Positions 62,141-64,000 of a stretch of 64,000 bases of DNA are shown here, one piece after another. The position numbers and the translations under genes were made by a program. How positions within the stretch are numbered: position 1 is the stretch's first letter; the number at the start of each line of letters is the position of its first letter. Below the pieces are notes generated by a model. The model was not told where the DNA came from and made no database searches. It saw only the letters and a list, made by a program, of their open reading frames with translations. The stretch is from Sphingobacterium multivorum (lineage in GTDB: Bacteria > Bacteroidota > Bacteroidia > Sphingobacteriales > Sphingobacteriaceae): positions 3,906,001 to 3,970,000 of the forward strand of contig NZ_CP154261.1 of NCBI RefSeq assembly GCF_039511225.1, read 5' to 3'.

Positions 62141-64000
62141 ATGATCATGATCAACCTGAAGCCTTTACGATTGCTATTTATCCTGTTACTCCCTTCCTTG
62201 CTATATGCGCAGCCCTACTATTTCAATCACTATCAAATCAATGAAGGTTTGTCAAACAATGCTGTCATTTGTAGCATGCAAGATAGTCAGGGTTTTCTTT
62301 GGTTCGGCACAAAGGATGGATTAAATCGCTTTGACGGTAACAATTTCAAACATTTTGATGCCTCCCAATCTGGGAAAAACAGCTTGGGTGGTAATAATAT
62401 CATCTCCTTGAAAGAGGACTTTCGAAAAAGAATTTGGATTGGAACAGATCAGGGAATCTATTGCTACGACCCCGTCGACGAGCAATTTAGACTACTGAGC
62501 AAACAATTTGAAAATGCGGACGTACCCGTCATTGTTACCGATCAACGCAAAAGGATCTGGTTTATATCCAATGGAATGCTCTATTGCCATGATTTGGTTA
62601 GTCACGCAATTCAACAATTTACAAAATCGGACCTCTATATTACGTCTATCAGCTGCACAAAAAATGGAACTGTATTTTTTGGAACTCCTGAAGGTAAGAT
62701 CTTCCAGATAGGTTCTTCTGGAAAACCCGCACTCATGCTTGACTTTCAAGCAAAATATGGTCCTAAAGACTGGTTTAGTATTGAGAAAATAATGGAAAAC
62801 CGCGATGGAGACTTATTGATTGGCACGTCGAAAACTGGGGTTTATAGCTACAATTTTAAAAACAAGTCCCTCAAGTCAATTCTTGGTCCGGACAAGCTGC
62901 ATCAATTTCTCTATGTAAGAGATATTATACAGCCAAACGATCATGAATATTGGTTTGCAACCGAATCTGGCCTCTTCATTTATCAAATTGCTAGCCAACA
63001 TTACATCAACATTCAGAAAGAACAAGAAAACCCTTGGGGGATATCTGACAATGCCATTTATAATATCCTACAAGATAAGGATGAGGGTATTTGGCTGGGA
63101 ACCTACTTTGGTGGGATTAACTATTATCACAAGAATAATAGTATAATCGAAAAATTCCTCCCGCAAGATCGCCCCGGGAGCTTAAAAGGCTCTGTCGTTC
63201 GGATTATCAAAAAAGACATCAACCACGATATATGGATAGGCACCGAAAACGGAGGTCTATCTAAATTGGATCCTAAATCGGGTTATATCCAGAACTTCTC
63301 CGATAAACAGGGGAATCTGGCAAATAACAATATTCACGGTATTCTCCCTATTGGCGACAAACTACTGATTGGTACTTTCGTCAATGGTCTGGACATTTTT
63401 TCGCCAAAGCTTCAAAAAGTTATCTATCACATCGATCGTAACAGCAATGTATCAACATCCGATCTCCAAAGTAATTTTCTTTTTTATCTCTATAAAACTC
63501 GAAAAGGAGAAATCATGGCTGCATCCACACGCGGCCTATACCGCTTTGATCTAGAAAAAAAATCTTTCCACCTTATTGATAATGTCCCAGAATACATGTT
63601 TTATACAAGCATTTTGGAAGATAAAAAGGGGAATATCTGGGTCGGAACGTGGCGTGATGGACTATTCTGTTATCATCCGACCACACGTTATTTTAAACAC
63701 TATACGCATCATCAGAACGATCTCAATTCCTTGCCCAACAATAGGGTCAACAGTATATTTGAGGACTCAAAAAATCAAATTTGGATAGCTACCGAAGGTG
63801 GGATGGCTAAAAAGAAATCAAATCAGGATGGCTTTGAAAACATTGGCCTGGAAGAAGGAATGCCCAGTAATGTGACACTCGCCTTTTTAGAAGATAAACA
63901 AAATAACCTTTGGGTGAGTACTTCCAAGGGCCTGGTACGCTACCATCTTCCCAGTGGAAAAAAACGCATCTTCAACTTGGAGTCTGGCCTACCGACTATT
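62141..64000 (+). CDS. Hybrid two-component system sensor (reg_prop propeller), N-terminal part, cut by window end
   Basis: The gene runs off the right edge; 620 codons are visible. A signal or anchor segment (LLFILLLPSLLYA) is followed by the two-component regulator propeller: repeated units such as SMQDSQGFLWFGTKDGLNRF, ILEDKKGNIWVGTWRDGLFC and FLEDKQNNLWVSTSKGLVRY. The remaining Y_Y_Y, kinase, receiver and AraC parts would lie beyond base 64000. Such sensors bind oligosaccharides in the periplasm and switch on adjacent polysaccharide loci, here divergent from the mutarotase/SusCD genes. The start is ATG 62141 or 62147. Confidence 0.93.
   Translation, partial: MIMINLKPLRLLFILLLPSLLYAQPYYFNHYQINEGLSNNAVICSMQDSQGFLWFGTKDGLNRFDGNNFKHFDASQSGKNSLGGNNIISLKEDFRKRIWIGTDQGIYCYDPVDEQFRLLSKQFENADVPVIVTDQRKRIWFISNGMLYCHDLVSHAIQQFTKSDLYITSISCTKNGTVFFGTPEGKIFQIGSSGKPALMLDFQAKYGPKDWFSIEKIMENRDGDLLIGTSKTGVYSYNFKNKSLKSILGPDKLHQFLYVRDIIQPNDHEYWFATESGLFIYQIASQHYINIQKEQENPWGISDNAIYNILQDKDEGIWLGTYFGGINYYHKNNSIIEKFLPQDRPGSLKGSVVRIIKKDINHDIWIGTENGGLSKLDPKSGYIQNFSDKQGNLANNNIHGILPIGDKLLIGTFVNGLDIFSPKLQKVIYHIDRNSNVSTSDLQSNFLFYLYKTRKGEIMAASTRGLYRFDLEKKSFHLIDNVPEYMFYTSILEDKKGNIWVGTWRDGLFCYHPTTRYFKHYTHHQNDLNSLPNNRVNSIFEDSKNQIWIATEGGMAKKKSNQDGFENIGLEEGMPSNVTLAFLEDKQNNLWVSTSKGLVRYHLPSGKKRIFNLESGLPTI

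Overview
The window comes from a Bacteroidota genome, most likely Sphingobacterium or a close relative. The evidence is SusC/SusD-type and other TonB-dependent receptors, Bacteroidota -7 promoter boxes (TAnnTTTG), weak Shine-Dalgarno signals, a hybrid two-component sensor of the reg_prop type, and Bacteroidota-typical domains (DUF2490, DUF2271, DUF3823, DUF4126, GIN). Base composition is moderately AT-rich and even. No rRNA, tRNA, CRISPR array, transposase or intact prophage gene was seen. Taxonomy is inferred from gene content only.

Layout. 1-1587: end of an aminotransferase gene and tyrA (tyrosine/phenylalanine synthesis), closed by a hairpin shared with a convergent TPR gene. 1585-6971: TPR protein, a small unknown protein, an outer-membrane TonB receptor and a divergent Crp/Fnr regulator. 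7031-11005: a beta-hydroxyacid dehydrogenase, a secreted dienelactone-hydrolase-like protein, an unknown secreted protein and a VanW protein. 11061-14145: a TPP riboswitch followed by thiM-thiE-thiD-tenA, a thiamin salvage operon with overlapping genes. 14389-17096: a GIN-domain protein, a 79-base pure pyrimidine microsatellite, a DinB-like protein and an AraC regulator.

17037-33831 is the centrepiece: about 16.7 kb all on the minus strand, devoted to urease and its nickel. From right to left it has a His-rich small exported protein, hypA, hypB, a second ureE-like gene, a lipoprotein/FecCD/ATPase metal-chelate ABC importer, a GNAT enzyme, a siderophore-type TonB receptor, a second small protein, ureA, ureB, ureC, an outer-membrane barrel, ureE, ureF, ureG, ureD, a urea channel and a DUF2490 outer-membrane protein. 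The series ends at a hairpin terminator lying inside the convergent araC gene. Both small proteins end in a similar LF-x-x-[IL]-KIP motif, and both are preceded by the same 18-bp element at exactly the same distance from a -7 box. This suggests two paralogous promoter-plus-gene modules heading the nickel half and the urease half of one regulon.

34149-39945: katG, a DUF4126 membrane protein, a non-coding region with five 11-bp-phased repeats inside an inverted repeat followed by a stop-interrupted mini-ORF, then hsp20, small membrane proteins and an ECF sigma factor. 40248-45924: an extracytosolic flavin/electron-transfer operon (ankyrin protein, DUF2271 protein with an ApbE-type flavinylation motif, PepSY-flavodoxin-reductase fusion, ApbE). 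46060-47004: a monoacylglycerol-lipase-like hydrolase. 47299-64000: a polysaccharide utilisation locus (SusC, SusD, DUF3823, GH127, GH2, DUF4965/glutaminase-like, GH43, mutarotase, and a divergent hybrid two-component sensor cut by the window end), probably for arabinose-containing plant glycans.
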